This document shows positions 1 through 12,422 of a stretch of 64,000 nt of DNA, one piece after another (the stretch's first letter is position 1; each line of letters opens with the position of its first letter). A program made the position numbers and the translations under genes. The notes beneath the pieces are model-generated. The model had not been told where the DNA came from. It was given only the letters and a program-made list of their open reading frames with translations, and did no database searches. The stretch is from assembly GCA_963169105.1 (NCBI GenBank), contig OY720632.1:190588448-190652447 (forward strand), in the 5' to 3' direction. This stretch comes from Ceriagrion tenellum. Taxonomy: Eukaryota; Arthropoda; Insecta; Odonata; Coenagrionidae.

Positions 1-980
1 ACAAAAATAGTAGGTTACACATTAAAATCCACATCAACCTGTCTAGATCATACCTTCTGATTCCTAAGCTCTCATAAGGAAATAAGCCAAAAAATGTAGC
101 TGAAAATTAGAAGTAAGAGATCCACACAACAGAGAAAAGGGTCACAATGGAAGTTTCATATGCCTCTTATACACTTCCTATAGTAGATATTTCCTCTCTA
201 GCATTTACGAAGTAACTGTTAGGTCTAAAAAATAGTCTGTTATTATTTACAGCATCAAGTAGTCCATATCTCTTCAATCGTTATTGAATATTCACCACAG
301 TCTCACGTTAACAACAATCAACAACGGCCATTTACGAGTCAACTGAGAAGACTTTTTTCGAAGTAGCGCCATGGACTGGGTGAACTAAATGTGGAAATTT
401 AGGCAACACGTAGCCTAGGCAATGATTCCAAACATTTGAATCCATTACGTATATTCATGCTCTCTTGATAGCCAAATGGCCACCATAGCCTTCCATAGTT
501 GCCATCTTCTTTTAAACAGAGATATCATTATTAGTCGATCAATTGAATTTATTTAAATTAATTATTTACCCCTCGTCATCGGACGATTATTATTAATAAC
601 ATACACCAAAATGACAGTCACGTCACCTATATCTAGTTTAAAAGTGATGAAAATAAAATTCAACTTCATTTACATTGTTAGGAAAATATTTGGGAAGTGA
701 GCGAAAAAGCTTTTTGGCTTTCCACGTAATGGGCGCGCGAACGACCTTATATTATGTGGGCCAGGCAGAAGTAGGGATGTTAATATATATTCGCACATAA
801 TCTGAGAAGTATCATAATTATAGATTTACGTGGGAAGCGATATCACCCATTTCAAAACACGTAGCGCGCCAAGACACACGCTAAGCTGGCGAGGTATGTA
901 TTTGAGGAAGAGGATTTTAAAGAGTAAAACTACAAGCAATTCTTTCAAGTTATTAATACTTTTTGGCATCCCCACCCAAT
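1..980. other. Unassigned AT-rich sequence
   Basis: No gene, RNA or repeat family was recognised. Open frames are short and unrelated to known proteins. Confidence 0.5.
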
Positions 981-1545
981 TTAATTACTTGTTGCAATTT
1001 GAAGAGGCATTGATGCGATACTATTTCTGCATATCTGCGGCCACCCACATAACGATCCCCACAACTCACGCGCCTCTTCTGCCTCCACTGTTGCCACCCT
1101 CCTTGGTTCCCACTCCTGAGTCATTATGCCCCACAAGTTTCCCATTGGGTTAAGGTCAGGAGAATGAGGAGCCGGCCATGTTAGAACCAAAATCTCATCG
1201 TTCCCATGGAAAAAGTCCTTAACAACAGAGGCTGTATGCAGAGGGCAGTTGTCATGGATAAATGTCACCTCTCCCTCGGGAACGACTTTTCTGACTAACG
1301 GCTTCAAGTGGTTTTTTAAATTGCCGACGTAAACTCATGCGGTCATTCTGGGTGATGTCCATAGGAGAGAGAAAATCACCCTCACCCACGACGCTAATTG
1401 CCAACGCCGTAATTGGTAAACCATGCCCGCTCATTTTGAAAGTTGCGTGCGATTTAGTCACGCGACGGGTAGTGATATATAGCATCCGTTCAGCAGATGG
1501 CACCGCTCATCGCTCACCGTTGAATGGTAACTCTGTGTAACATGT
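981..1545 (-). pseudogene. Tc1-like DNA transposase fragment, inactive
   Basis: This is the C-terminal catalytic half of a Tc1-type DDE transposase, an enzyme that cuts and pastes its own element. One frame contains FIHDNCPLHTASVV with the second catalytic Asp, followed by SPDLNPMGNLWG. In the family this second block reads PxENLWG, so the catalytic Glu is replaced by Gly. A second frame on the same strand (1503-1252) carries FKMSGHGLPITALAISVVGE, the segment that normally lies before the HDN block. The two frames overlap, so a frameshift separates them. The N-terminal DNA-binding domain and terminal repeats were not found. It is a decayed fragment. Confidence 0.75.
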
Positions 1546-1877
1546 CACTCACCGGCTTGTTCCAGTGAAATCAATGGGAGAGTTCGAATCGCTAACGGAG
1601 CGCTAATCCCTTCTGCAATTATCGGTCGTTTGGCTCCGATGGCCGTGTGCCGTGTTCCGAGCGATTTTGGAAGTTGGAATGGGCTCCAGATTGCATGAAG
1701 AAGTGGTCAGGACCCGGGGAAAGGCGGACAAAAGACATTTTTATGACTCTCTTTAAACAATTTGGAACTATGCTGTTTTTGTAGCGCATTTTCTGGAGCA
1801 TCCTGTGGTGCACGAAGTTTTTCCTAGAAGTGATTTTTAAGTTCAACTTCAAAGGAGCGCTATTTTTAAAAATTGTT

Positions 1878-2345
1878 ATACCGGTTAAGGTAGGTTTTAT
1901 TGAATGTCAGAGAATCTCCTTTTCTACATTTTCAGGAGCCTATCTCGCTCTAGAATATCCTTTTTCGCCTCAGCATACGATCTGCCCTTCTTCATCCTGT
2001 CAGTGAGACGTATCCTCCTCCTTCCTCTTCCTCGCTTGCCCAGCATCCTTCCCTCTACCACACCCTTCCCTCACTCCTTGTTGCATCCTCCAGCCACTTA
2101 ATCTGTCGGACTCGAATTTCATTCAAAAGTTTCCTTTCCTCGCCCGCCATCTCAAGCACTTCCTCGTTATTTATCCTCTCCGTCCACCTCACCTTCTCCA
2201 TCCTTCTCCACACTCACATCTCAAATGCCTGTTCTCATCCTCATTTCTGAGGGTCCTCGTTTCTGCACCATTCAACGCTACGCTCCATAGCAATCTCTTC
2301 ACCAGCCCCTTCAACACATCCTCACCCAATGTCCCCTTCATTAGG
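1878..2345 (-). mobile_element. LINE 3'-end fragment
   Basis: The minus strand aligns by eye with the C-terminal part of the LINE at 40,795-41,500. Both share blocks corresponding to RKTNEEVLEMV and the 3' tail around 1,880-1,960 (TCAGAGAATCTCC). Only the region after the reverse-transcriptase domain remains, interrupted by stops and small indels. It is a 5'-truncated dead copy, the usual result of incomplete target-primed reverse transcription. Confidence 0.7.
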
Positions 2346-2494
2346 TTAGTCACACCCAAAGTACTAAACCGACTACATTTATTAGTTCGGCTTGATTAAT
2401 TGTGTACGTTTCGTTGTTTAAGTTACTCTTTCTACAAAAATGTATAACGACGCACTTTATAATATATAATTCTAATTTGTGAACTGTAACTGAA

Positions 2495-2720
2495 CTTTCG
2501 CCTCGGTAGCTTAACTGACTAAAGCACTCGGCCGGAAATCGAGGGAGCTGGGTTCGAATCCCGGTCACGGCGGATGATTTTCTCTCTGTGGAAATTCGCA
2601 CATTTTCTTTCTATTTCATCAATGTGTATTTTCTTGCTTAAAGTTTTATAGTTCGTTCTATTGTATCGTTGAATTAGTTGAAACTGGCTATTTTTTGTGA
2701 ATGTCTTTTTCATTGCAGAA
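2495..2720 (+). repeat. tRNA-derived SINE or tRNA pseudogene
   Basis: 2497-2574 has a tRNA-like layout. TTCGCC can pair with GGCGGA as an acceptor stem (one G-T pair). TAGCTTAACTGACTAAAGC resembles a D arm and A box. CTCGG and TCGAG form an anticodon-like stem. GGTTCGAATCC is a perfect B box. The anticodon loop CCGGAAA lacks U33, and there is no clean 7-bp acceptor stem, so a working tRNA is unlikely. Non-tRNA sequence continuing downstream suggests a SINE. Confidence 0.6.
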
Positions 2721-2825
2721 TAATTACGTAATTAAGAGAAAGTAAAAGGATGTGTATTGTCTCTTCTACTACTTGATTATGTACAATTATTTGTGATCTT
2801 ATTGGATCATTGACTTAGAACGCCA

Positions 2826-3600
2826 TTAAAATGGTTTCATCGCCGAAATCTTATTGTGGTATTCATGTGCAGCCTTGAGAAGTTTGATATCGGCTTTTTG
2901 TAGTGCGTCTTCATCATTGGCAATGATCACTTGGTCGTCTGAAAAGAGATCCGTTGGCTCATGTTTTCGGCTGTGCAAAGGTGACATGTGTTGTAATGTA
3001 TTCTTCTTTTCAACTGCCATAAAAAGTCGTCAACGTATCGCTTAAAAAGTGTACATCCCAGCCTAAGTTCTAAATTATCTAAAATGATGTCCTTTTCTTT
3101 TCGGCTCTTGTGATTGGTTGCACCTACATTTTACTATTTCAATTAAATGGTATGGAAATCCTCTCTGTTTTATAAGTTTCAATTGTAGACTTCTCCCAAA
3201 TTTTTCGATAGGTTTTGTATTTTCTAATTAATAATAAAAATGTTTTTTTTTTTGTTTTTCGGTGATTCTCAATGATTTGCTTGATTACAAATTTGCTATC
3301 GGTATAAGATCTACCTTTCTGAAGCCAGTTTGTATATTTTGAAAGCAGAGGTTAGCAAGGAGATACTTGTATAGTGACCGCTGTTGGATCCATCCCCATT
3401 TGTGGAAATCGGACTAATGTTGACTCTCCTCCAGTCGTTCGTGACGGTTTTGCGCGTTATGGTGCTGCGACCCACGAATCTAAAATCGTTGCCAATGAAT
3501 TCAAGTGTCAAGACAGACATGCAAGACAAAGGGGTCGACGACAATTTAATGAAGGCAGTCACATCATTTGAGTGAAGGGGATGACTTCTCCCACGGTGGA
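2826..3600 (-). pseudogene. LINE reverse transcriptase remnant
   Basis: Two blocks of one reverse transcriptase lie in order on the minus strand. The upstream block (3562-3311) reads SNSGHYTSISLLTSAFKIYK, which matches the NYRPISLL motif 1-2 region. The downstream block (3020-2826) reads TDLFSDDQVIIANDEDALQK, the FADD catalytic box with Ala changed to Ser. The middle of the enzyme is missing between them. This resembles RTE-like LINEs that carry the ADDQVI variant. It is truncated and inactive. Confidence 0.7.
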
Positions 3601-3635
3601 GTATGTATCAAGAAAGATGACTAGACATGTGCACA

Positions 3636-3722
3636 TATTAACCGTCTGGAAAATTGTGAAAGTAGTCTGGAAAATCCGGAAAAGTCAGGGAATTTCAGCT
3701 TGATACTTGAGTGGCCACCCTG
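3636..3722. repeat. Solo end of a hAT-like element
   Basis: Contains the tandem CTGGAAAA and GTCAGGGAAT strings and ends in GTGGCCACCCTG. The same end occurs at 13,970-14,050, and its inverse starts the element at 10,968. No matching partner end is seen nearby. Confidence 0.65.
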
Positions 3723-3944
3723 AAATAGCTTTTTAAGTGGAGCCACTATTTTGCCGTGGAAGCTAATGACTTTCAAGTTAAAATCCTGGAAATCTGTTTC
3801 CAAGTCTTAAAAACGAAATTTACATGCCACATTTTATACAGATGCTATATGATCGGGAGCAGCTAATCATGATGTTAATCATAATCACTAGTTTTATTTG
3901 GAGATGAATATTTACTCATCAGTCGAACATATGGTCCCCTTCTT

Positions 3945-4512
3945 CGGAAGATAAAGTAAAATAGAGATACTACTTCGCTCTGGCTAGGCCACATCTCTCA
4001 TACGCCGCAAGCATTTCGTTTGTTTGTTTGCGTTGTTTGTTTTTTGGGACCCTGGTCACAAAGATTTAACAAAAAAGTAATTAAATACCGAGAAAAGTTG
4101 CACGCTTCGATAAAACTGCTACGAGCGAATGTATAGTGTTGCGCAACTTTTAGAGGGATAAAGGTTGGAGCCCATAGAGACTCGGAGGCTACACGCTTGG
4201 CTTACGTTGCTTGAGAAATTCATAACTGGGGTGTTTCAGATCGACACAGAGGATATCATCATGACGCCTCACATCATCTCTATGTCTGACGGAAGCGACA
4301 AAATAAGAGAGATGCATTGCTGAACAGAAAGGTAAAAAAACTGGTTCTATCCGCGCACAGTAAGCGATCACAATTCAAACTCAGCTCCACTAAATACACT
4401 CCCATAATACACTTCACCATTTCACCTCAAAAAACCTAATTCCTTTGATCTTTACAAGGCTGGTGTCCTAACACCCCCTGTCGTACGCCCGTGCGGCGGC
4501 TCGGAGGGTACT
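3945..4512 (+). pseudogene. CR1-like LINE 3' end (RT C-terminus)
   Basis: The + strand encodes degenerate RT C-terminal peptides. These include RYYFALARPHLSYAAS, WDPGHKDLTKK-like sequence and then RLEPIETRRLHAWLTLLEKF followed by ITGVFQIDTEDIIMTPH. This is the tail region after the polymerase domain in CR1/Jockey-type elements. Frameshifts occur between the blocks. The 3' UTR ends with a CCCCCTG...GGCGGCT segment shared with copies at 16,155 (inverted), 47,579 and 56,335. It is a 5'-truncated copy of a local LINE family. Confidence 0.72.
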
Positions 4513-6837
4513 TGTGTCTTTTTATTAGAGGGACAATGGTCCATTCTCTGTGACACTTTTCTCGCTTGTTTTGAATCTAATCGAAAAAATGGAGATTCAT
4601 TCAATTCATCCCAAGGGATTGGTAAATGTAGCCTTCCTACTTTGGTTTTCGGTTGCGATGGTAATGATTATTTGGCCATTGATTGCCGAGTTATTTATTG
4701 TACATGATTTTGACGTGGAAATTTTCGCTTCTTAATCAAAAAGAAAAGTTTGCAGTCGTTAGAAATTTATTTTCCCTGAACATTAATACGAAAAAAATTA
4801 TAGTTCCCCAACTCGGAATGTATTTTAAAGCCTTAACATTTTCGTGCAGTATTACCAAAGTTTGCAGCAGGTACATGCATAATTTGGGAGCAATTTGTTT
4901 ATTTAACGAAAAAGAGTGACCTAAAATATTTAACGTGCCTCATACAGATATATGAATAACTATCGGTCTCGTCAGTATCGAATACAGTTTTATTTCTGTT
5001 TCTTACCAATCAAGTTTCTAAATGTTATGTGGAAAATTCTTTAATTATGCTAATGATTCTTTTTTAAGAGATTTCAGTTGAATTACTCTACGATTTCCGA
5101 AGTCTTAAGTAAGTTACATTCAATGCTTGATCCCCTCCTAGGACGGCAGTTACTACGGCCTCATTATTAACAGGGGTGAATCATGAAATTAGAACATCCT
5201 ACCTACAGGTTGCAGTGTTTCCTATACCATAAACACAGCTTCTAGTTAATGAGTTTTGAGCAGATTTTTTGATTCGTCCACTGTGCGCCGTAAGTGCATC
5301 CAGCCGAGCGAAGCAGGATTGCAGTTTCAATGACTTTAATTAAAACCATCCAGAGCCAACATTTAGTTTAAAAAAATGCATTTTAAGGATATATGACGGA
5401 TATAGGAGGACTAAGGCGACTACATTAAATGAGATTATTGAGGCAAATACTAATTATTTGGGCGGCACTTATAATTTACAAAAATCGCAAGGATAGGGAT
5501 CGTTAAAATTCAACATTTTCGACGTATAACTATCAAAATCACATAACTGTAATGCGAGTTTTATGCAGAATGTGATCTCGGTAATCCGTTTTGCTATTCG
5601 GATTCTCAGTTTTTAGAGTCAAATGAGTCATATGATTCAAAGCAACAGATCTATCTGACATATATGGACTTTTTTGTTTGGCTAGACATACCCATTCAAG
5701 TAACCTAACTCGTAGCATACCTAATGTGGGGCCGGATAATTACTTTTTCAAAAATACTCAAGCCTAATATTTTCCCACAACGAACAGGAAACGCGCTTAC
5801 AAGTTCCATTTGCAGCGAATAAGATCCGGAATAAAGGCCACGCCCCCGCATGCTGACAGCGCGATACAGACAGTTTTCACAGGTTTGCTCTCGCTGAGTA
5901 TATTGTGGGAAGAAAACTATGCATTTATATTTCACCGCCCCTGACATTGTACTAAGAGACAAATGTATTTGAACTCGATCGGTCTTTTTTTGGTATTCAG
6001 GGCTTTAGCCCACTGTGCATCATGGAAACCTAAAGACGATGGGAGGCTACGACATGGAAACATCAGTGTAGTTAAACACCAGGAAATCCGCGAACTCCTC
6101 ATATCCCCACGTTATCTCGTTTTTAGAGCCAATGACGAATATACTATAGCAATAAAAACTAAGATAATTAACTAATTTTAGTCGCATACGCATAGGTAAT
6201 TGATGAATGTGCATGATGAGATCCATTCGTAATGCTTTTTAAATATCAGATAAATTTATCTTCAACATTTCATGGGATGGAATCAGCAAAAGATATCCAC
6301 CATTTATTTTTTGGTTAGCAAAATTTTCTTTGTTCTGGTGACAAAGGCGACTTACAATGGGGCACGTGCAAGTTTTTGTTTTGGCAATACGGTTTAAACG
6401 TGAAAAATAATTAAAACTATCCTGTCGTCATGAACTTTCAAAGAAAAATGCCTCATGAGAAAAAATGAGAAATATTAAGCATTATAAAGACTAAGTAAAG
6501 TGTTTCACCGAGAAAAGACAAAAAAAATCTGATTAACGAAGGGCCCCACTAGCTACCGTTGAACAATTATTTTGAATCGAATTAAGTTTTCGGTATTAAT
6601 TACATCCTAGGCTCTGACGAAAGCTGTTTGCATCGTTTCGTACTCTACAAATAAGGAAAATTATGCCGACTATACTGCAGACTAACGCCCACCGAAAAAA
6701 AAGGTCGTTGAAATAGTTCCATTAATCGATTTTTTTGTTTCTTCGCGGGTTGAAGGCTTAAACAAAAGAAAGCGATTATGATGAATGTCTATTCTTTTAA
6801 GTTAACCATGTAAAAAAACTGAAGACATTTTGCAACC
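4513..6837. other. Unassigned sequence
   Basis: Short open frames at 4550-4919 and 5705-6175 show no recognisable domain. No inverted or direct repeat was noticed. Confidence 0.45.
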
Positions 6838-7755
6838 AGGTGTCGTGACTAGTCTTTCTGTACCGAGACCAGCATGTAGTGTTCCTAAGCCACCCATCCC
6901 CCCCACCCAAGTGTACCTATTGGACCACTTCCCCGCAGGAAAGTGGAAACAGCCTGGTGGCAGGTGAGAAGTGGGGTCTGCGCTAGCCCACCCCTACTGT
7001 GTCTGCGTGGGGCGGTGTTCTGAAAACGGGCCCTGGCCTGCCGAAGAGTGCAACGGCGTGCAATGGCCAGGGGAGAAATTTTAGGCCCTACGGGCCCTAG
7101 GCCAGGCCAACGAGTGCGTCGGGGGCGGCCTAGGGAATCTTATGTGTACCAGCCGAAGTCTTCTCGACACCACATCCCCAGACCGGGTGCCATTCTTTCT
7201 GGGCCGGAACCTCGGTTCGTATTTCTCCGGCTGGAGCGACCCCTTCGGAAAGTGGTTACGAAAGATTGGTTACTATTGGTCGGGCCGCTCAATCGTTCCA
7301 AATCCCTGTCCCTATCTCGTAGCTGATGAACCTGAAAAAAAATCGTAGGCGACGGCTTCTTGTGTCCTATGAGTGATGCCGTTCCAACATGAGGATCGGC
7401 CCCTGTGTAGATGTCCTCAGCCCGAATACGCTCCTCTTTGTGATGAACGTTGGGTTCCCCTCGATGCCAGGTGTCGTCTCCAGGATGACGTCAAAGATGT
7501 CGTTGACCTTGGTCTGCGTTGGTTGCTCGCTCGACGGTGTCCTTTCTGGATCGTGGAGATATCGTCGACAATGCCGTCCTTTTATAGTGAATTTCCAGTT
7601 CCCTCCTTCCTGATTGGCTGAGATAACAATTGATGATGCCTCGACCAATCCGAAATCGTTTTGGGAATGAATCCAAAGAGGCTCTTATTCATTAAAACTA
7701 TTGGAGATCAAAACTGTGAACAGCCTTCTCTGTTCTGCTCCCCTGAATGAAAATT
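6838..7755 (-). repeat. Diverged single copy of the 58-63 kb fold-back arm
   Basis: This sequence follows the arm at 58,540-59,470 nearly block by block, for example CCAACGAGTGCGTCGGGG, CCTTCGGAAAGTGGTTACG and GTTCCAAATCCCTGTCCCTA. It is single, not part of an inverted pair. The strand given is that of its TATA-like promoter. Its divergence from the arms suggests an old family in this genome. No protein was recognised in any frame. Confidence 0.75.
7578..7617 (-). promoter_or_regulatory. CCAAT plus TATA core promoter in the single arm copy
   Basis: On the minus strand, GCCAATCAGG is followed about 31 bases later by CTATAAAAGG, an excellent TATA box. Both sites and their spacing are kept in the arms at 59,297-59,337 and 62,234-62,274. 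Confidence 0.55.
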
Positions 7756-7990
7756 GGTTAGAACAACTTTGTTTCTCACCGAAAATGGGGACCTCACGAT
7801 TCTCATTGAGCATCATAATAATGATTAGTCATTTTTCTATCATCCTGTTTGGATAGTAGCGTAGTAACTATTGTTACATTATGTTAACTAGTTTGTTGTG
7901 ATGAAATATAATCATTTTCGCCCTTCATCATGTCGGAATGGACTCAGTGAGTTGAAAAGTCTCGTAATATAATTTTTCTACGTCTATCTA

Positions 7991-8106
7991 GGGCCGTTCC
8001 TTCGCCCCTGCGCACGACCAAACACTTCTCTCACTTTCGAGGCGACGTTCTAGGCTTGTAAGTGACCAATTGTTTGGTCGTGCGCAGGGCCGACGGGACG
8101 GCTCCA
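7991..8106. mobile_element. Short hairpin MITE
   Basis: A perfect 19-bp inverted repeat, CCCTGCGCACGACCAAACA at 8006-8024 and its complement at 8071-8089, lies within longer imperfect arms (GGCCGTTCC...GGGACGGC). The whole unit is about 116 bp, the size of a hairpin-type miniature transposon. The family is unknown. Confidence 0.6.
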
Positions 8107-10967
8107 GGGACACGACACTATTATCTTCATAAATATGAGATTTATCTATAATTATAATTTTTTCTTATCTTTGTGAATACTTTGTACAAAGCCTCGGAGA
8201 CGATGAAATTAGTTCGAAATGTAATTCTTCATTGTACCTCGATATCATGGGTGAAATAAGATGCTACACCCCTGCACGGACGATACACATCACTAATTCA
8301 TAGGAGTCGGGTGGTACTAAAGTCTTGCATAAGACTCATCGTTTCATGCGACCGCTATGCTCGCGCAGAAAAAAATAGTTCGGGACGGAAAACCGGAGCC
8401 CATGACAATCCACCTGTCGGGGATAATCAGCTACTTCTTCAGTGGAGCATTAGACTCGATACCCTGAGCGGTAACCAATTTGGCGCGGGTAGTGTCGCGG
8501 CCACTAATTGAGCAAAATTGCTAGAAGCAGCCCATCGCTATCACGGAAGATCTACAAGGCCTTCCCAACAATAAGAGGCCTCGGATGATGCACTGATGCC
8601 TCCAGCGAAGAAAAACATCGCTGAAAGACCTATTAGAGCCACAGTAAATGACACATTGCTTTAATATGAGAAGGCGACTCGTCCTTCCACTAAAGGAGAA
8701 CGTCATGAGAGCTATCCGATTAATTCCTGAGTCCTGGATGAGGGTCGCACCTCTCGCCTTTAAAAATACGAACTGTAAAACACACAAACTCTCGAAGTAA
8801 TTAAATGAGATATGGGCAACTCTTTCGTCCCTATCTCCGTTCCTATGGCAGAATGTAGATAGGAATAGATTGTTCTTGTACTCGTGCAACTCTTTCGTAA
8901 TCTTCTGTGATACTTCTTTCATTGATTATTCAGTTGTTATTCCTTTATTTATTAGTGTCTGCAGTTGTGCATGTCTAATCCATTTTTTTACCGTTTTCTT
9001 AAATTGAAATGGCAAGACTTAACGTCGCAAGTTAATGAAAAAGCCAAGGTAAGAGAATGAGGGATGTCTCTGCGGCAAGAACTGTACCGATAGTTTTTCT
9101 TCTTTTTCCATAGTTTTTTCACCTATGTCTTAAAAAATTCTTTTTTCATCATTGTAACTCGCTTTAAAAATCTTTCCCCCCCAAAAAAATAATAATGGTG
9201 GATTTCCCTGTTTATCGTGGTTTTTTTCATTCTGGCTCATGGGTTTACCGCCTGAAACGACTGCTTTTCACAAGTTTAGCTAAAGAATGAATGTTCTTAA
9301 TTAAGTCGTTGATCTTGTGTCGTTATCATTATTGCTTGCTTCGATATGAGCCCTAGAAATCGAAATTTAGGTGAAATTTGGGACTTTACTGCGGTTTTCC
9401 AGCTCTAGCGACTGAACGGTCGATCGGATAAAATTCTCACGCTCAATTTTTTTAAACGTTTTCTTTAAGCAGTTCCCCTGGCCTACTGCGTAGTCGAAGG
9501 AAGACGGGTTTTTTTTTTCGCAAAACATAACGAATATAACCCCTAGAACCACCCATTATATCAAGCTAGGAATCACACGCCATGGGATTGACTATGGTGC
9601 TTTCTACGCCCCGTAGTTTCAAAGTTACATCTGGTCAAATTCGGAAAGTTCGTTTTCACAGTCCGTACTCTAAATTTAATAACCATGACGCCTAGGTTTT
9701 TCAAAATGGCGGATGCTCAAACGTGACACCAACGTTACTCTTCAAAATGGATTTCGACGACTATAACCCTTGGAAATAAACCGTTTTTTTAGGAAATTTT
9801 TTAATACCCAAATACAACGGCGAAGCCGTTCCGGGGGTGTAGGGGGCGGACCCACCTACCGAGCGAAGCGAGTTGAAATTATATAAAATGCAATTAATTC
9901 GAAAAATAGTTCATTTCCGGTTATTCGATGCCTATTCACGTATTTAGAATACTCCGCTAGCGAAATCAGCTGATGTTATTGACGCCATGACAGTCAATAG
10001 GATTCCAAACTATTTCCCATTTATAATTATTGGGAGATAGAAGAAAAGTAAAATGCATATTGAAAGAATAAATATACACATAGAAGTGTAATGAAGCTTA
10101 TTTTCGAGGTACAAACACGTCTGCTACGGCATTAGAATATCCAGTTGTGCCAAGAGAATGTGCAAGATTGTGCTTCCGGCGGGCGGGCTAGATATCAAAA
10201 CAAAGTCGTTGCGCCGAAACTCGTCATGAATGTCATTACCTAAAATGACAAAGCCAACTAATCATCATGAATCCTTTGGCACCATTAGCCTGCTCTATCT
10301 CTTACCTCTATGGGGAATCAAGCAAAATATTGTTCTGGGTGTTGAAATAAACACATCAGTCACTTAATTTCTTTAATTAGAGCTTTTGGAAAATTAAACT
10401 GTCTAAAACTACTGGTTACCCGTTATAAATAAACGATAAAATATAAAATTGAATTGTAGAAGATGCAGGTCAACTGCTAAAATAAAAATGCAGAAATTCA
10501 GCTCAGTAAAGTCCCAGAAATTGGGGCCAAATTTTAATTTTCAACATCACATAACACCCTTTAGAGCACCCTGGCAAAAAACAACTCCACCAACCCATTT
10601 TAACTTCGTTTTACCGCACGTATAAACTACGGACTCCCATCACTGCAATGCACTACTCGTTGTAAATAACTCTCTTTTTCGAACCAGTGCCATCTATCGG
10701 CAAATTCCGGAACGCTATTAACCTGCGACGGCAATTTTAGCAAAAGACGGTCGAAAGCGCATCAAGAGTCGCGTCCTTATGCAGGGTTCTTGGTATCGTC
10801 ACTGAATAACATCAAGTTTTTAGGTATTTATCAGTTATCAATGAAATCTAGCATTTATCATTCTTCTAATGTGTGAAAAGAGTGAACACTTGCATAATTA
10901 TCCATGGCGCAATTCTATCCATCGATCTGAGAGATGCTCAGAGAGAGATCGCTGATATACCCATAAG
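8107..10967. other. Mostly unassigned sequence
   Basis: The longest frame, 8922-8521 on the minus strand (133 residues), has no recognised domain. Near 9,816-9,875 a small GC-rich patch contains the hairpin AACGGCGAAGCCGTT and the string GAGCGAAGCGAG, of a kind often seen in repeats. Nothing else could be supported. Confidence 0.4.
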
Positions 10968-12369
10968 CAGGGTGGCCACACTTCTGGAAAATCTGGAAAG
11001 TCAGGGAATGTCAGGGAAAATGAAAAATAAATCTGGAAAAATCATCTTTGTTGCAAAAGTCAAGTGGTGATTTTTCTTCTTCTTTTTCTTCTTACACATA
11101 GGTATATCTTAGATATGTGTACATCCTGCGCTTTGCTTGTAGCCATTTCGATACATGAAATCATTGAGTTAACATAGAGCTAGTCCAATCTCAGTCCAAG
11201 CTGAACAACCATGCATTTGCACCAAATGCTCCCCTCAACCGAAGAGGTGCATATGGCCTGTTTGCACACGCTGGGCGGATTTTACCGACTTAACATTTTT
11301 GTCATTGCCATCGATCTAGTTGTGGTGCGAAGAAACCAATGGTTGCTTACGAACTATGCAGAAGAAAAAACAATTGGTAGATTTTCTGCCAAGCCAGTGT
11401 GAACCACGACTATACGTGTAGAGAAACTTGATGGCCGCTACCTCTTGAGTATAAATATTTTTACAAATATCCGTTCTAAATGTCGGAAAGAGCAGCTCCT
11501 TTTCGTTAAATTTATATTTTTCCACTGCTGATATATCAGTAAAAGATTCCGTTAATGACAAATTACAAAGCTCAAAGGAGACATCTATCCTTATTGTAGG
11601 CGCTTGTACAAAAAAAAATCCTTTAAGTTGCGATGCAGAGTCCTGATAGAAGGCAAAGTAGACGTCCGCAGGAGCGTTTTCGGCCGAGGTGTACAGCCCT
11701 CTGAAGTGGAAATACAGGAGACGTCTTCTGATCCAATTCAATTAAATCATCTTCCAAAAACGTATAAACTTGTCTCCATTACTTTTGTATGCCAGTTTGT
11801 CTTTAAAATGCATCGTAGTCTTGTTCCTTAAAGAAGGCCTACTCTCAAATAATTCAATCGACATAAAAATCATACTTAATACTGCTAATCTTCAGGTAAG
11901 GAGCAAAGTAGCTACTAGAAGGGATTCCGGCCCTGCAAATAAATAGAGTAACGAGATGACAGGATAAAATAGCAAAAATATTTATTTTTGGACACCGGAA
12001 AACTAGACATGTGGGCAAGTGTGCATTTAAGAATCATTGAAACCAGTGCCGGCCTCAGATCTGGCTTTGCCGATGTGTTTAACAACGGTCTCACTTAGCA
12101 ACACAAAAATACATACAAATGAAATAAATTCAGCTTTCTCACTCACTGGATGGAGTGAAACGTGAGAAAATTCATGCGGTGCTCGAAGAGCTCTCATCTC
12201 GAACGTTTCAACTGGTGTTAACTCTCGGGGTAGAAAATGTTATTTTGCTCTGGCTCGGATGGTATGGGCACATCTGGCATCCATTACGTACCATGGCCAT
12301 GCCGGCTCAAGTTATATGGCGATTTTACTGCTCATTATGTAAGCTCACCAATTCCTTTGGGTGGTAAAC

Positions 12370-12400
12370 ATTTCGACGCGACTTAATGTCGCGTCGAAAT
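12370..12400. repeat. Perfect 13-bp stem hairpin
   Basis: ATTTCGACGCGAC is followed by the loop TTAAT and then the exact complement. It lies just upstream of the hAT-like reading frame, inside the element. Confidence 0.8.
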
Positions 12401-12422
12401 CGCGGCAGAATCCATCCTATGT

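Noticed and set aside
2497..2574. Functional tRNA gene
   Set aside because: The B box is excellent, but the anticodon loop lacks the invariant U33 and the acceptor stem is imperfect, so a SINE or pseudogene is more likely.
8521..8922. 133-residue minus-strand open frame
   Set aside because: No motif, no neighbouring pieces in frame, and composition not distinct from chance.
11316..11741. 141-residue minus-strand frame inside the hAT-like element
   Set aside because: No recognised domain, and it overlaps an unrelated plus-strand frame. Probably chance.
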